Assembly: GCA_929200335.1 (NCBI GenBank)
Contig: CAKMZG010000011.1
Coordinates: 1 to 14,963, forward strand
Reading direction: 5' to 3'
Origin: an uncultured Alphaproteobacteria bacterium
GTDB lineage: Bacteria > Pseudomonadota > Alphaproteobacteria > Rhizobiales > Rhizobiaceae
Length of the DNA stretch: 14,963 bases
Positions 1 to 7,810 of this stretch are shown piece by piece (position 1 is the stretch's first letter; the number at the start of each line of letters is the position of its first letter). The notes beneath the pieces were generated by a model, which saw only the letters and a list, made by a program, of their open reading frames with translations, ran no database searches and was not told the origin of the DNA. Both the position numbers and the translations under genes were made by a program.

Positions 1-67
1 GAAAAAACCAGTGGTTGTCGCTGGTGTTGATGCAAAAGACATGCGCCCACAAAATGGTGTAAAATAA
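1..67 (+). CDS. xsc: C-terminal end of probable sulfoacetaldehyde acetyltransferase (partial)
   Basis: Only the last 21 codons and a TAA stop are inside the window, so the 5' part is missing. The visible tail reads KKPVVVAGVDAKDMRPQNGV followed by Lys. The basic KKPV...DMRPQ ending resembles what I recall of Xsc C-termini, but 21 residues are not diagnostic. The stronger argument is context: the next gene is phosphotransacetylase and then a SoeABC-like sulfite oxidase. Xsc is a thiamine-diphosphate enzyme that converts sulfoacetaldehyde plus phosphate to acetyl phosphate and sulfite, and xsc-pta is a classic pair in alphaproteobacteria. The gene is followed after seven bases by a strong terminator. 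Another acyl-phosphate-producing enzyme, such as an acetate kinase, cannot be excluded from this fragment. Confidence 0.5.
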   Translation, partial: KKPVVVAGVDAKDMRPQNGVK

Positions 68-74
68 TTTTGAT

Positions 75-104
75 TAGCGCCGCATTTTGCGGCGCTATTT
101 TTTT
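75..104 (+). terminator. Intrinsic terminator between xsc and pta
   Basis: A perfect 9-bp GC-rich stem (TAGCGCCGC at 75-83 and GCGGCGCTA at 89-97) closes an ATTTT loop and is followed by seven T residues (98-104). This is a canonical Rho-independent terminator. It begins eight bases after the xsc stop, and its T-tract runs straight into the GGAG of pta. Everything downstream must therefore be reached by read-through, antitermination or processing, unless another promoter exists. No promoter is visible in the 20-odd bases around it. Confidence 0.85.
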
Positions 105-119
105 GGAGTGATAACATTG
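105..119 (+). promoter_or_regulatory. Ribosome binding site and TTG start codon of pta
   Basis: GGAG at 105-108 lies eight bases upstream of TTG at 117-119. This decides the start: the resulting N-terminus (M-SALDRIFERAKEVQAHIIF) matches the usual beginning of short Pta proteins. An upstream in-frame TTG at 87 lies inside the terminator hairpin and is an unlikely start. The Shine-Dalgarno directly abuts the terminator T-tract, so a formed hairpin could affect ribosome access. Confidence 0.7.
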
Positions 120-1121
120 TCTGCATTGGATAGAATTTTTGAACGCGCAAAAGAAGTTCAAGCTCATATTATTTTTGCAGAAGGTGAAGACCCACGCATT
201 ATCGGGGCTGCAATAAAGGCAGTAGAGCAAGGTCTAGGGCATTTTACCTTATTGGGCGATCTTGATAAGATGCGCGAAAAATTGGGTGATAATGCAGAGC
301 GTCTTAATCTGATTGATCCAGATACTGCTCCTGATTTGGAGCATTTTGCTCAACAATATTACGAGTTACGAAAACATAAGGGCGTTGAACTAGAACAAGC
401 GCGCGAGATTGTTAAAGAGCCTTTGACTTATGCGGGGATGATGGTGCGCTTGGGTCTTGGCGATGGTGCTATTGCAGGCGCTGTTGCGACCACTGCCGAT
501 ACGGTGCGCACAGCTATTCAAGTGGTGGGCAAAAGCCCAGAGGCTGATTTAGTTTCATCGTGCTTTTTGATGTGCCCTACGCTAGCGTGCCCCACATTAG
601 GGGATTTTAAAAGCTTTGATGCGCCAATCATATTCTCTGACTGTGGGCTGGTGGTGGAGCCTAACGCAAAACAGTTAGCAGACATAGGCAAAAGTACCTG
701 TGAAACTTATGGGGCATTAATAGGTGGTGCGCCGAAACTGGCATTTTTATCATTTTCTACCATGGGTAGTGCCAAGCATTTAAATGTTAAAAAAGTTCAA
801 GAGGCGGCAAGTATTTTTAAAGAAAATTGTCCTGAAATTATGAGTGAAGGTGATTTGCAATTTGATGCAGCTTTTGATGCAGGTGTTCGCGCTAAAAAAG
901 CGCCTGATAGTCCTCTTGAAGGCTCGGCTAATATCTATGTTTTCCCAAATTTAGATGCTGGTAATATTGGTTATAAGATCGCTCAACGGATAGGTGGAAT
1001 GATGGCTGTTGGGCCAATTTTGCAAGGTTTAGATAAACCATTTAATGATCTATCTAGGGGTTGCAATGTAGATGATATTATTGCAATGATAACGCTTACA
1101 TCGTGTCAAACCCTTAGGTAA
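117..1121 (+). CDS. pta: Phosphate acetyltransferase (phosphotransacetylase)
   Basis: This is a short-form Pta of about 334 residues, the usual length of the PTA_PTB domain without the N-terminal extension of E. coli Pta. It converts acetyl phosphate plus CoA to acetyl-CoA plus phosphate in the cytoplasm. Family landmarks are present: the N-terminal IIFAEGEDPRIIGAA segment, GLGDGAIAGAVATTADTVRTA in the first subdomain, the central SDCGLVVEPNAKQLADI stretch, LSFSTMGSA, the EGDLQFDAAFD motif, and FPNLDAGNIGYKIAQRIGG near the C-terminus. In an Xsc pathway this enzyme captures the acetyl phosphate made by Xsc. The gene lies between the terminator and soeA, 24 bases upstream of soeA, so pta and soeABC probably share a transcript. 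The TTG start may lower its translation. The family call is secure; the specific pathway role is inferred from neighbours. Confidence 0.93.
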   Translation: MSALDRIFERAKEVQAHIIFAEGEDPRIIGAAIKAVEQGLGHFTLLGDLDKMREKLGDNAERLNLIDPDTAPDLEHFAQQYYELRKHKGVELEQAREIVKEPLTYAGMMVRLGLGDGAIAGAVATTADTVRTAIQVVGKSPEADLVSSCFLMCPTLACPTLGDFKSFDAPIIFSDCGLVVEPNAKQLADIGKSTCETYGALIGGAPKLAFLSFSTMGSAKHLNVKKVQEAASIFKENCPEIMSEGDLQFDAAFDAGVRAKKAPDSPLEGSANIYVFPNLDAGNIGYKIAQRIGGMMAVGPILQGLDKPFNDLSRGCNVDDIIAMITLTSCQTLR

Positions 1122-1145
1122 GGGAACTTTGAGGGAGAATAAAAT

Positions 1146-3998
1146 ATGACTAAATCAGAGTACCAATTGGATACATCTCCTCATGTGAGCGATGAAATAC
1201 GTAAAACCACTTGCTATATGTGTGCATGCCGTTGTGGCATCAATGTGCATCTGCGCAAAGGCGATGATGGCGAGATGAAAATTCGCTATATCGAGGGTAA
1301 CCGCGATCACCCTATTAATAAGGGGGTTTTATGCGCTAAAGGGTCTGCTGGTATCATGCAGCATTATTCTCCTGCGCGATTGAAAAAACCTTTAAAACGT
1401 GTTGGTGAGCGCGGTGAAGGCAAATTTGAAGAAATTGAATGGGAAGAGGCTTTTGGCATTGCCACAGAATGGCTTGGCGATGTGCGTAAAAAAGACCCGA
1501 AAAAACTGGCCTTTTTTACGGGTCGTGATCAAAGTCAATCTTTAACCAGTTGGTGGACTCAGCAATTTGGTACACCTAACTATGCCGCTCACGGTGGATT
1601 TTGTTCGGTCAATATGGCTGCTGGTGGCATTTATACCTTCGGTGGCGCCTTTTGGGAGTTTGGTTCTCCTGATTGGGATAAAACTGAGCTTTTCATTATT
1701 TTTGGTGTGGCTGAAGACCATGATAGTAACCCAATTAAGATGGGTCTGTCTAAGGTTAAAAATCGCGGCAAGAAAATCATATCCGTTAATCCAATTCGCA
1801 CAGGCTATAATGCCATTGCGGATGAATGGGTTGGGGTGACACCGGGTACAGATGGTTTATTTGTTTTGTCCCTTATTCATTGCATGTTAAAAATGGGGCG
1901 GGTGGATTTAGATTACCTCATTCGCTACACCAATGCGCCTTGGTTAGTTATTCAAGATGAAGGTGCTGAAGATCATGGGCTTTTTGCGCGTGATGCGGAT
2001 GGCAAGAATCTTGTGATGGATCGCAATTCTGGCAAATTGATTGCCTATGATACTAAGGGTGTGAAGCCTGATTTAAAAGGCGAGGCAATCCTTGCAGATG
2101 GTCGCAAAGCTGTGCCTGTATTTGAACTTTTGGCAGGAAAATATCTTTCTGATGATTATGCGCCAGAGAAAATTGCTGAAGAGGTTGGCGTTCCTGCAAC
2201 TCAAATTCGTGCCATTGCTAAAGAGATTGGCGATACGGCTTTTGAAAAAGAAATTGTAGTTGATCAACCTTGGACAGATATGAAGGGCGAAAAGCACGAT
2301 AAGATGATCGGCCGTCCTGTCTCCTTCCATGCCATGCGCGGAATTTCTGCCCACTCTAATGGCTTTCAAACTTGCCGTGCCATCCACTTGTTGCAAATTT
2401 TAATTGGTTCCATTGATTGCCCTGGAGGTTTTAGGTTTAAACCACCTTATCCGCGTCCAATTTCTGCCCAACCAAAACCTCATGGTGCCTATAAAATTGG
2501 TGCGCCATTGCCAGGGCCTCATTTGGGTTTTGTTTCAGGGCCTGAGGATTTATTATTAGATGAAGATGGCGTAACGCCGCTTCGTATTGATAAGGCTTTC
2601 TCATGGGATGCGCCAATGTCTGCCCACGGGCTGATGCATATGGTAATCTCAAATGCCCATGCGCGCGATCCATATGGCATTGATGTATTGTTCTTATATA
2701 TGGCTAATATGTCTTGGAACTCATCTATGAACACCGATGGTGTGATGAAAATGCTATCCGATAAAGATGAGAACGGTGAATATATCATTCCAAAGATTAT
2801 CTATTCTGATGCTTATTCATCTGAAATGGTGGCCTATGCGGATTTGATCTTACCAGACACAACCTATCTTGAGCGTCATGATGCGATATCCCTGCTTGAT
2901 CGCCCGATCTCAGAACCTGAGGCTATGTGCGATGCTATTCGTTGGCCTGTGTTAGAGCCTGATCGTGATGTAAGATGTTTTCAATCTGCACTCTTAGAGC
3001 TTGGCGGTCGTCTTGGCCTTCCTAATCTTACCAATGAAGATGGTACGCCAAAATATACCGAATATGCGGACTATATCCAACAACACGAACGTAAACCTGG
3101 TGTTGGTCCTCTGGCTGGTTGGCGTGGTGAGGATGGCGAGAGCCATGGTCGTGGTGCGCCAAATGAAAGCCAGATTGATGAATATATCAAAAATGGTGGC
3201 TTTAGCGAAAAACACGTTCCAGCAGAAGCACATTATTTCAAACATGCTAATGTGGCTTGGCAAGATTTTGCCGTTGAAATGGGCTTGCAAGATGGTCACG
3301 TTGAAAATATCTTTCAGCTTTATTTAGAGCCGCTTCGTAAGTTTCAATTGGCAGCAGAAGGCAAGGGCGAACGTCAGCCGCCTGAAACCCATAAAGAGCG
3401 TTATAAGCGTTGCTTTGATCCGCTGCCAGATTGGTATGCACCTTTTGAGGGTACGCAGATTTCAGAGGAAGAATATCCTCTACATGCACTCACTCAGCGT
3501 CCGGCTGCGATGTATCACTCTTGGGGGTCTCAAAATGCATGGCTGCGCCAAATTCACGGCAGTAATCCGATGTATGTGCCAAAAGATGTCTGTGATAGTG
3601 TCGGCCTACAAGATGGCGATTGGGCCTATATCAAATCCTATCACGGCAAGATTAAGGTGCCAGTAAAAGTTATGGGGGCGGTAAATCAAAAAACCCTCTG
3701 GACATGGAATGCTATTGGTAAGCGTAAAGGGGCTTGGAACCTTTCCGATAATGCCAATGAGAGTAACAAAGGCTTTTTGTTGAATCATTTGATTAATGAG
3801 CTTTTACCTGCAAAAGGCGATGGGCTTCGTTGGTCAAATTCTGATCCTATCACAGGCCAGGCCGCTTGGTTTGACCTTCGTGTGAATATTGAAAAAGCCC
3901 CAGCCGGTCTTGAAAGTGAACCAAAAATTAAACCGCAAAAATCTGTCGGTGTTGGTGGCGAGAAAAACGTAGCTTATGGTAAGGAGTGGACGAAATGA
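1146..3998 (+). CDS. soeA: Sulfite-oxidising enzyme, molybdopterin catalytic subunit SoeA (DMSO reductase superfamily)
   Basis: This 950-residue protein belongs to the molybdopterin oxidoreductase (DMSO reductase) superfamily. The N-terminal [4Fe-4S] ligands are C23, C26, C30 and C63. C153 in GGFCSVN lies where the Mo ligand is expected, making it a cysteine-ligated enzyme of the PsrA/PhsA/SoeA type. A molybdopterin dinucleotide-binding domain lies near 780-900 (MYHSWGSQN, VGLQDGDWAYIKS). There is no twin-arginine signal peptide, so the protein should stay in the cytoplasm. This fits SoeA and argues against periplasmic thiosulfate, polysulfide or DMSO reductases. Expected reaction: sulfite to sulfate, with two electrons passed to SoeB. 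AGGGAG at 1132-1137 is eight bases before the ATG. The stop codon overlaps the soeB start. The substrate is inferred from the xsc-pta context; tetrathionate or polysulfide chemistry is an alternative. Confidence 0.85.
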   Translation: MTKSEYQLDTSPHVSDEIRKTTCYMCACRCGINVHLRKGDDGEMKIRYIEGNRDHPINKGVLCAKGSAGIMQHYSPARLKKPLKRVGERGEGKFEEIEWEEAFGIATEWLGDVRKKDPKKLAFFTGRDQSQSLTSWWTQQFGTPNYAAHGGFCSVNMAAGGIYTFGGAFWEFGSPDWDKTELFIIFGVAEDHDSNPIKMGLSKVKNRGKKIISVNPIRTGYNAIADEWVGVTPGTDGLFVLSLIHCMLKMGRVDLDYLIRYTNAPWLVIQDEGAEDHGLFARDADGKNLVMDRNSGKLIAYDTKGVKPDLKGEAILADGRKAVPVFELLAGKYLSDDYAPEKIAEEVGVPATQIRAIAKEIGDTAFEKEIVVDQPWTDMKGEKHDKMIGRPVSFHAMRGISAHSNGFQTCRAIHLLQILIGSIDCPGGFRFKPPYPRPISAQPKPHGAYKIGAPLPGPHLGFVSGPEDLLLDEDGVTPLRIDKAFSWDAPMSAHGLMHMVISNAHARDPYGIDVLFLYMANMSWNSSMNTDGVMKMLSDKDENGEYIIPKIIYSDAYSSEMVAYADLILPDTTYLERHDAISLLDRPISEPEAMCDAIRWPVLEPDRDVRCFQSALLELGGRLGLPNLTNEDGTPKYTEYADYIQQHERKPGVGPLAGWRGEDGESHGRGAPNESQIDEYIKNGGFSEKHVPAEAHYFKHANVAWQDFAVEMGLQDGHVENIFQLYLEPLRKFQLAAEGKGERQPPETHKERYKRCFDPLPDWYAPFEGTQISEEEYPLHALTQRPAAMYHSWGSQNAWLRQIHGSNPMYVPKDVCDSVGLQDGDWAYIKSYHGKIKVPVKVMGAVNQKTLWTWNAIGKRKGAWNLSDNANESNKGFLLNHLINELLPAKGDGLRWSNSDPITGQAAWFDLRVNIEKAPAGLESEPKIKPQKSVGVGGEKNVAYGKEWTK

Positions 3999-4810
3999 CC
4001 CAATTACCTACCCAAACTGATAAAAAACTAGGCCTTGTAATTGACCTTGATATTTGTGTGGGCTGTCATGCCTGCGTGGTTAATTGTAAAGAGTGGAACA
4101 CCAGTGGTTATGGCGCGCCTTTGGGTGATACCAATGCCTATGATGCTGACCCGCTTGGCTCTTGGTTGAATAGAATTCATACCTATGAGGTCACGCCTCA
4201 AGAAACGCCGGCATATGATAATCCATCATCCACAGGCGCAAGCCCTAGCCATCAATGTGGTTCAGGCGATAGCCTTGCTCAATTGGTGCATTTTCCAAAA
4301 TCTTGCCTTCATTGCGAAGATGCTCCATGTGTAACGGTTTGCCCAACTGGCGCCAGCATGAAACGCTCGGAAGATGGCATTGTTTTGGTGGAAGAAGATA
4401 AATGCATTGGTTGTGGCCTCTGTGCTTGGTCTTGCCCTTATGGTGCGCGCGAGATGGATCCGATGGAAAATGTCATGAAAAAATGCACTCTTTGTGTGGA
4501 TCGCATCTATAATGATAATTTGCCAGAAATTGATCGCACTCCTGCTTGTGTACGTACTTGCCCTGCAAATGCGCGTCACTTTGGTGATTTTGCTGATCCA
4601 AATTCAGATGTCTCAATCATGGTTAAAGAGCGCGGCGGCATGGATTTAATGCCAGAGATGGACACCAAGCCTGTCAATAAATATCTGCCACCACGCGCTA
4701 AGGTTAAAACTAGCGATGGTCTAGAAATAGCTGCTGAACAAAGCAAATCTGAGATGAAAGCCGATGGTTTCTTAGGTTGGCTTGATAAAGCATTAGAGAA
4801 AATGGGGTAA
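3995..4810 (+). CDS. soeB: Sulfite-oxidising enzyme, iron-sulfur subunit SoeB
   Basis: This 271-residue ferredoxin-type electron-transfer subunit has four cysteine clusters for four [4Fe-4S] centres: CVGCHACVVNC (from C21), CLHCEDAPCVTVCP, CIGCGLCAWSCP, and CTLC paired with CVRTCP. It is the DmsB/PsrB/NrfC family type and would pass electrons from SoeA to the membrane subunit SoeC. The ATG at 3995 is chosen because it overlaps the soeA stop as ATGA and has AAGGAG (3981-3986) eight bases upstream. A GTG nine bases earlier is less plausible because it would have no good ribosome site. A low-complexity insertion (residues about 65-90, rich in Pro, Ser and Gly, with an extra Cys) separates the first two clusters. 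There is no signal peptide, consistent with a cytoplasm-facing complex. Confidence 0.87.
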   Translation: MTQLPTQTDKKLGLVIDLDICVGCHACVVNCKEWNTSGYGAPLGDTNAYDADPLGSWLNRIHTYEVTPQETPAYDNPSSTGASPSHQCGSGDSLAQLVHFPKSCLHCEDAPCVTVCPTGASMKRSEDGIVLVEEDKCIGCGLCAWSCPYGAREMDPMENVMKKCTLCVDRIYNDNLPEIDRTPACVRTCPANARHFGDFADPNSDVSIMVKERGGMDLMPEMDTKPVNKYLPPRAKVKTSDGLEIAAEQSKSEMKADGFLGWLDKALEKMG

Positions 4811-4813
4811 GTC

Positions 4814-5731
4814 ATGCATCCAGCGATATCTGTAATATTTTTTACTGTGACATCAGGTGCCGGTTTCGGCATGATGTTTGTGCTTGGCCTTGGCCTTCCT
4901 GTGCACCAAGGGGCTTGGACAACAATTCTTTCTTGCGGCTTGGCTTTGGGCTTGGCTGTAGCAGGGCTTTTGTCTTCAACCTTTCACCTTGGCCACCCAG
5001 AGCGCGCTTGGCGGGCATTCTCACAATGGAAATCCTCATGGCTTTCCCGTGAAGGTGTTTTGGCGGTTTTAACCCTAGTGGTATTTGGGCTTTATGCTCT
5101 GATTTGGCTGGCTAGCGGTGAGCGTTTGGCATCTCTTGGATATCTATCCAGTTTTTTGGCAGCCTTGACTGTTTTTGCAACTGCAATGATTTATGCTCAA
5201 TTGAAAACTGTTCCCAATTGGCACAGCAAACTTACGCCTTTGACCTATCTTGGCTTTGCCTTAGCCAGCGGTTTCTTGCTAGCTGCTCTATTCATTAGTA
5301 CTAGCCGCATTGGCGGTGTTCATGTGGCAGCTTTGGCCGCAATTTTCGTAGCGGCGGCATGGTTGTTCAAATTTATTTGGTGGCGTAGAGCTGATAATGT
5401 TGGCTTTTCTGAAACTGGCTCAAATGCTGGTACTGCAACTGGCTTAGGCCACCTTGGTGATGTAAAGCTACTTGAAAGCCCGCATTCAAGCGATAATTAT
5501 CTGACCAAAGAAATGGTGCATCAAATCGGCCGTAAACATGGGGCAAAACTGCGTTTCATTGCTGTAATTTGTGGCGTGGTGGTGCCTGTTTTTCTTTGTA
5601 CCTTAGCGATTTTTAGTGGCTTGATTGTCTTGCCATTATTGGTTGCTGTGTTTTCTATGTTCATTGGTTTGTTCTGCGAACGCTGGCTGTTTTTCGCACA
5701 AGCAAAACATGCTGTATCTCTGTTTTATTGA
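4814..5731 (+). CDS. soeC: Sulfite-oxidising enzyme, membrane anchor SoeC (DmsC family)
   Basis: This 305-residue integral membrane protein has about eight hydrophobic helices (roughly 5-30, 38-60, 80-102, 106-130, 142-164, 167-190, 248-270 and 272-295). The DmsC-family signature is clear at HLGHPERAWRAFSQWKSSWL (residues 58-77), followed by SREG. It would anchor SoeAB to the cytoplasmic face and hand electrons to the quinone pool. It starts three bases after the soeB stop, with GGGG just upstream of the ATG, so it is translationally linked to soeB. A polar loop of about 55 residues (192-246) lies between helices 6 and 7. The DmsC family assignment is firm; the Soe name depends on the operon context. 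Confidence 0.85.
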   Translation: MHPAISVIFFTVTSGAGFGMMFVLGLGLPVHQGAWTTILSCGLALGLAVAGLLSSTFHLGHPERAWRAFSQWKSSWLSREGVLAVLTLVVFGLYALIWLASGERLASLGYLSSFLAALTVFATAMIYAQLKTVPNWHSKLTPLTYLGFALASGFLLAALFISTSRIGGVHVAALAAIFVAAAWLFKFIWWRRADNVGFSETGSNAGTATGLGHLGDVKLLESPHSSDNYLTKEMVHQIGRKHGAKLRFIAVICGVVVPVFLCTLAIFSGLIVLPLLVAVFSMFIGLFCERWLFFAQAKHAVSLFY

Positions 5732-5767
5732 TAAGTAACTGTTGAACTTTATTCACCGATAGTGCGT

Positions 5768-5863
5768 TTGCGGGGCGACAAGTTCACGCCAATTATTTGG
5801 CGCAGCCCCGTAGCTTCGCAGCCTTTGGTTGAGAAATAGTCGTGAGAGAAAACCGACTACCTC
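5768..5863 (+). other. Foldable intergenic segment downstream of soeC
   Basis: The 237-base gap after soeC contains two compact dyads. The first is a nested stem: CGGGGC (5771-5776) pairs with GCCCCG (5805-5810), and enclosed in it CGCCAA (5787-5792) pairs with TTGGCG (5797-5802) around a TTAT loop. The second is TAGTCG (5837-5842) with CGACTA (5854-5859), extended by TGAG/CTCA (5830-5833 and 5861-5864). Neither is followed by a T-tract, so they are not standard intrinsic terminators. I do not recognise a known riboswitch or small RNA. The segment could be a 3' stabilising structure, a small RNA or an intergenic repeat. Confidence 0.4.
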
Positions 5864-5923
5864 ATTGGTTAAAAGCCGCGTCAGGAGTTAAACTAATTGC
5901 GAATATGACTTATTTCTAACCTT

Positions 5924-5951
5924 TTGTAGTATTTAGTATTTAATTTATACA
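5924..5951 (+). promoter_or_regulatory. Candidate sigma-70 promoter for the orphan secreted protein gene
   Basis: TTGTAG (5924-5929) and TATACA (5946-5951) are separated by 16 bases in a very AT-rich stretch directly upstream of the gene at 5969. The spacer region includes two tandem copies of TAGTATTT. In AT-rich DNA such matches arise by chance, so this is tentative. Confidence 0.3.
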
Positions 5952-5968
5952 AAAGCAGTAATTTAATA

Positions 5969-7321
5969 ATGCGATTTATTTTAGTAGTTGTCTTAGTTAT
6001 TTTCCAGCACAACATAGCCAATGCTGATCAGCCTTTGTCAAGCTGTGTTGGCGCCACTAAACTTGCTAATCATCTAATAAAATTTTCTAAACCTGTTAAT
6101 ATATTGTCAAACTTCAATTCAGATCTCCGTTTATCTGAAGCGCTTTATTTAGAATTACGCTATGGCAATAATATTCCTCGAACTATGATCAAAATCCAAA
6201 ACCTTTTAAAAAAATATGATAATCCGGATGCGTTAAAAGGGGTTTATTTAGCGGGACTATTACGCACCGATCTTCAGGCTGCATTAGATATTTTACAAAA
6301 CGATGAAAATATCTTTGGTGAACCACAAAAATTAGCGATATTTTACCGTAATTGGTATGCTTTATTAAAACGTGATTTGGGTAAACGTTTTTTTCATATT
6401 TTACGAAAAAATGCTGAATCAGCACCCGTAAAACGGTCAACTGATAGTGGTGTCGATATAGGTTTCTTTAGGTTTTTTCTAAGAGAAACGTCATTATTTT
6501 CTAAATTTTCAGAAACTGAATTGGATAAGATTTTTAATAGTAAGCATCCATATGGTGCCGGGCTTTATGAGCTTTATGAAAGTCAAAAAAAAAGCTCAAA
6601 CCATACCAATATATATATAGACAAGAACGGATTGGATAGTTTCATTATAAGTCATGAAAATCACCAAATGCTGTTTAACCTATTCTATAAATCTCAGGAA
6701 TTAAATGCTTGGTACTCACAAGAAGGATATAGTGATCTTATAGCTGAAATTGTTGATAAATTTCAAAATAGTGATTTGCAAAAACAATATGATGAAACAC
6801 TAAAGCAGATATATGTTATATTAGGAGAGGCGAAATTCACTAAGATTTTTGACCGTAATTTACCAATAGATGGTTATAGTTCTTGCAAATTTTGTGGTGA
6901 TGAAAAGCACTCTGATATGATTTTTGCTCGCTCAGCGCTTAAAGCGTATATGCTTGGTGATGAAACTGAATTACCAAGCCGTCCCAAAGAGCTTAGCCAA
7001 GACTTTCCATGGGCTAAATGGATCTTTGCTGCTAAAAATATTATAGCTAATGAAACAAGGAATGAATTTCAAAGGATGCCATTGTCAAAAAAAGATTTGC
7101 CAATCTATGTGGAATTAGCAGTACTTGGCGATAGATATGGTATCGCACGATCAGCTTTGGAGATGATTAGGCAACAAAATAGCGATAGTATTGAAAATCT
7201 GGATGAACTGATTGCTTATCGATTAATGTTACGCGAAGACCGTCACTGTCAGGGCTATTTATATCAACAGGAATATTTGCCTGAGTTACCACTTTTTAAT
7301 AAACAATATTGGTATAAGTGA
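5969..7321 (+). CDS. Hypothetical exported protein, unrecognised
   Basis: I do not recognise this 450-residue protein. The N-terminus has a short hydrophobic run (residues 3-12) and a plausible signal peptidase cut after ANA (residue 19), so it is probably periplasmic. LSSC at 23-26 looks a little like a lipobox but lies too far from the hydrophobic core. The mature part is polar and rich in Lys, Asn, Tyr and Leu, and it appears mainly helical. Its succession of short helices is faintly reminiscent of TPR/Sel1-type solenoids, but I see no clear repeat. A CxxC pair (C306 and C309, in SSCKFCGDEKH) is the only obvious metal or redox motif; another Cys lies near the end (RHCQGY). There is no evident Shine-Dalgarno. 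The gene is noticeably richer in A and T than its neighbours, stands alone between two operons, and may be acquired or lineage-specific. It converges on nfeD with a 15-base gap. Confidence 0.75.
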   Translation: MRFILVVVLVIFQHNIANADQPLSSCVGATKLANHLIKFSKPVNILSNFNSDLRLSEALYLELRYGNNIPRTMIKIQNLLKKYDNPDALKGVYLAGLLRTDLQAALDILQNDENIFGEPQKLAIFYRNWYALLKRDLGKRFFHILRKNAESAPVKRSTDSGVDIGFFRFFLRETSLFSKFSETELDKIFNSKHPYGAGLYELYESQKKSSNHTNIYIDKNGLDSFIISHENHQMLFNLFYKSQELNAWYSQEGYSDLIAEIVDKFQNSDLQKQYDETLKQIYVILGEAKFTKIFDRNLPIDGYSSCKFCGDEKHSDMIFARSALKAYMLGDETELPSRPKELSQDFPWAKWIFAAKNIIANETRNEFQRMPLSKKDLPIYVELAVLGDRYGIARSALEMIRQQNSDSIENLDELIAYRLMLREDRHCQGYLYQQEYLPELPLFNKQYWYK

Positions 7322-7336
7322 ACCTTCCCACCCTGA

Positions 7337-7807
7337 TCAAACACTCTCAGCAATCAATAAGCTCGCATCAACCTCAACAATCGTTACTTTCGCACCTTTT
7401 GGTAAATCTTGATTGTCTTTGATCTTCACGTTCCAAGTTGTGTCGCCTAATTTCACACGGCTGCGGGTGTTGGAAGTAGCATCTAGGAGTGTCACGGTTG
7501 TGCCAATCCATTGTTCACTGCGTTTATTGAGCATATCAGCGGGGTCACTTTTTTCACGCTGTTTCATATAGTTGCGGCCAAGGATAAGGCTAACCAGTGA
7601 TAAAATGGCAAAAGTAATCCATTGCACTTGCCAAGGCCAAATGGCGCTATCAACACCAAGCATGAGGGTAATCAGCCCCACCACAAGGGCTGCTATGCCA
7701 AACCATAGGAAAAATACGCTGGGCAAGGCCACCTCTAAAACCAGCAAGATAAGGCCAAAAACAATCCAGCTCCATGAGCCTAGGGCAGATATCCATTCAA
7801 AAATCAT
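7337..7807 (-). CDS. NfeD-family membrane protein (short form)
   Basis: This 156-residue protein has an N-terminal membrane part with hydrophobic segments at about 9-27, 30-50 and 60-80, followed by a C-terminal OB-fold-like NfeD domain (about 95-154: GTTVTLLDATSNTRSRVKLGDTTWNVKIKD). It is the short NfeD1b-like form without the ClpP-class protease domain. Such proteins are partners of SPFH proteins in membrane quality control or raft-like microdomains. It lies three bases downstream of qmcA on the same strand. Its AAGGAA ribosome site overlaps the end of qmcA, so the pair is translationally coupled. The pair matches the well-known qmcA-ybbK arrangement of E. coli, here with the order qmcA then nfeD. 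Confidence 0.88.
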   Translation of the reverse strand: MIFEWISALGSWSWIVFGLILLVLEVALPSVFFLWFGIAALVVGLITLMLGVDSAIWPWQVQWITFAILSLVSLILGRNYMKQREKSDPADMLNKRSEQWIGTTVTLLDATSNTRSRVKLGDTTWNVKIKDNQDLPKGAKVTIVEVDASLLIAESV

Positions 7808-7810
7808 AGC

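Noticed and set aside
87..116. Upstream in-frame TTG start for pta adding ten residues
   Set aside because: It lies within the terminator hairpin, has no ribosome site, and the extra residues do not look like a Pta N-terminus. TTG at 117 has a well-spaced GGAG.
1146..5731. Reading the three-subunit complex as a DMSO, thiosulfate or polysulfide reductase
   Set aside because: The Mo subunit has no twin-arginine signal and the operon begins with xsc-pta, which produces sulfite. SoeABC explains both facts better, although homology alone cannot exclude the others.
5760..5880. Molybdenum cofactor or other known riboswitch after soeC
   Set aside because: I cannot match the conserved core of any riboswitch class. 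The downstream gene is an unknown exported protein rather than a cofactor gene.
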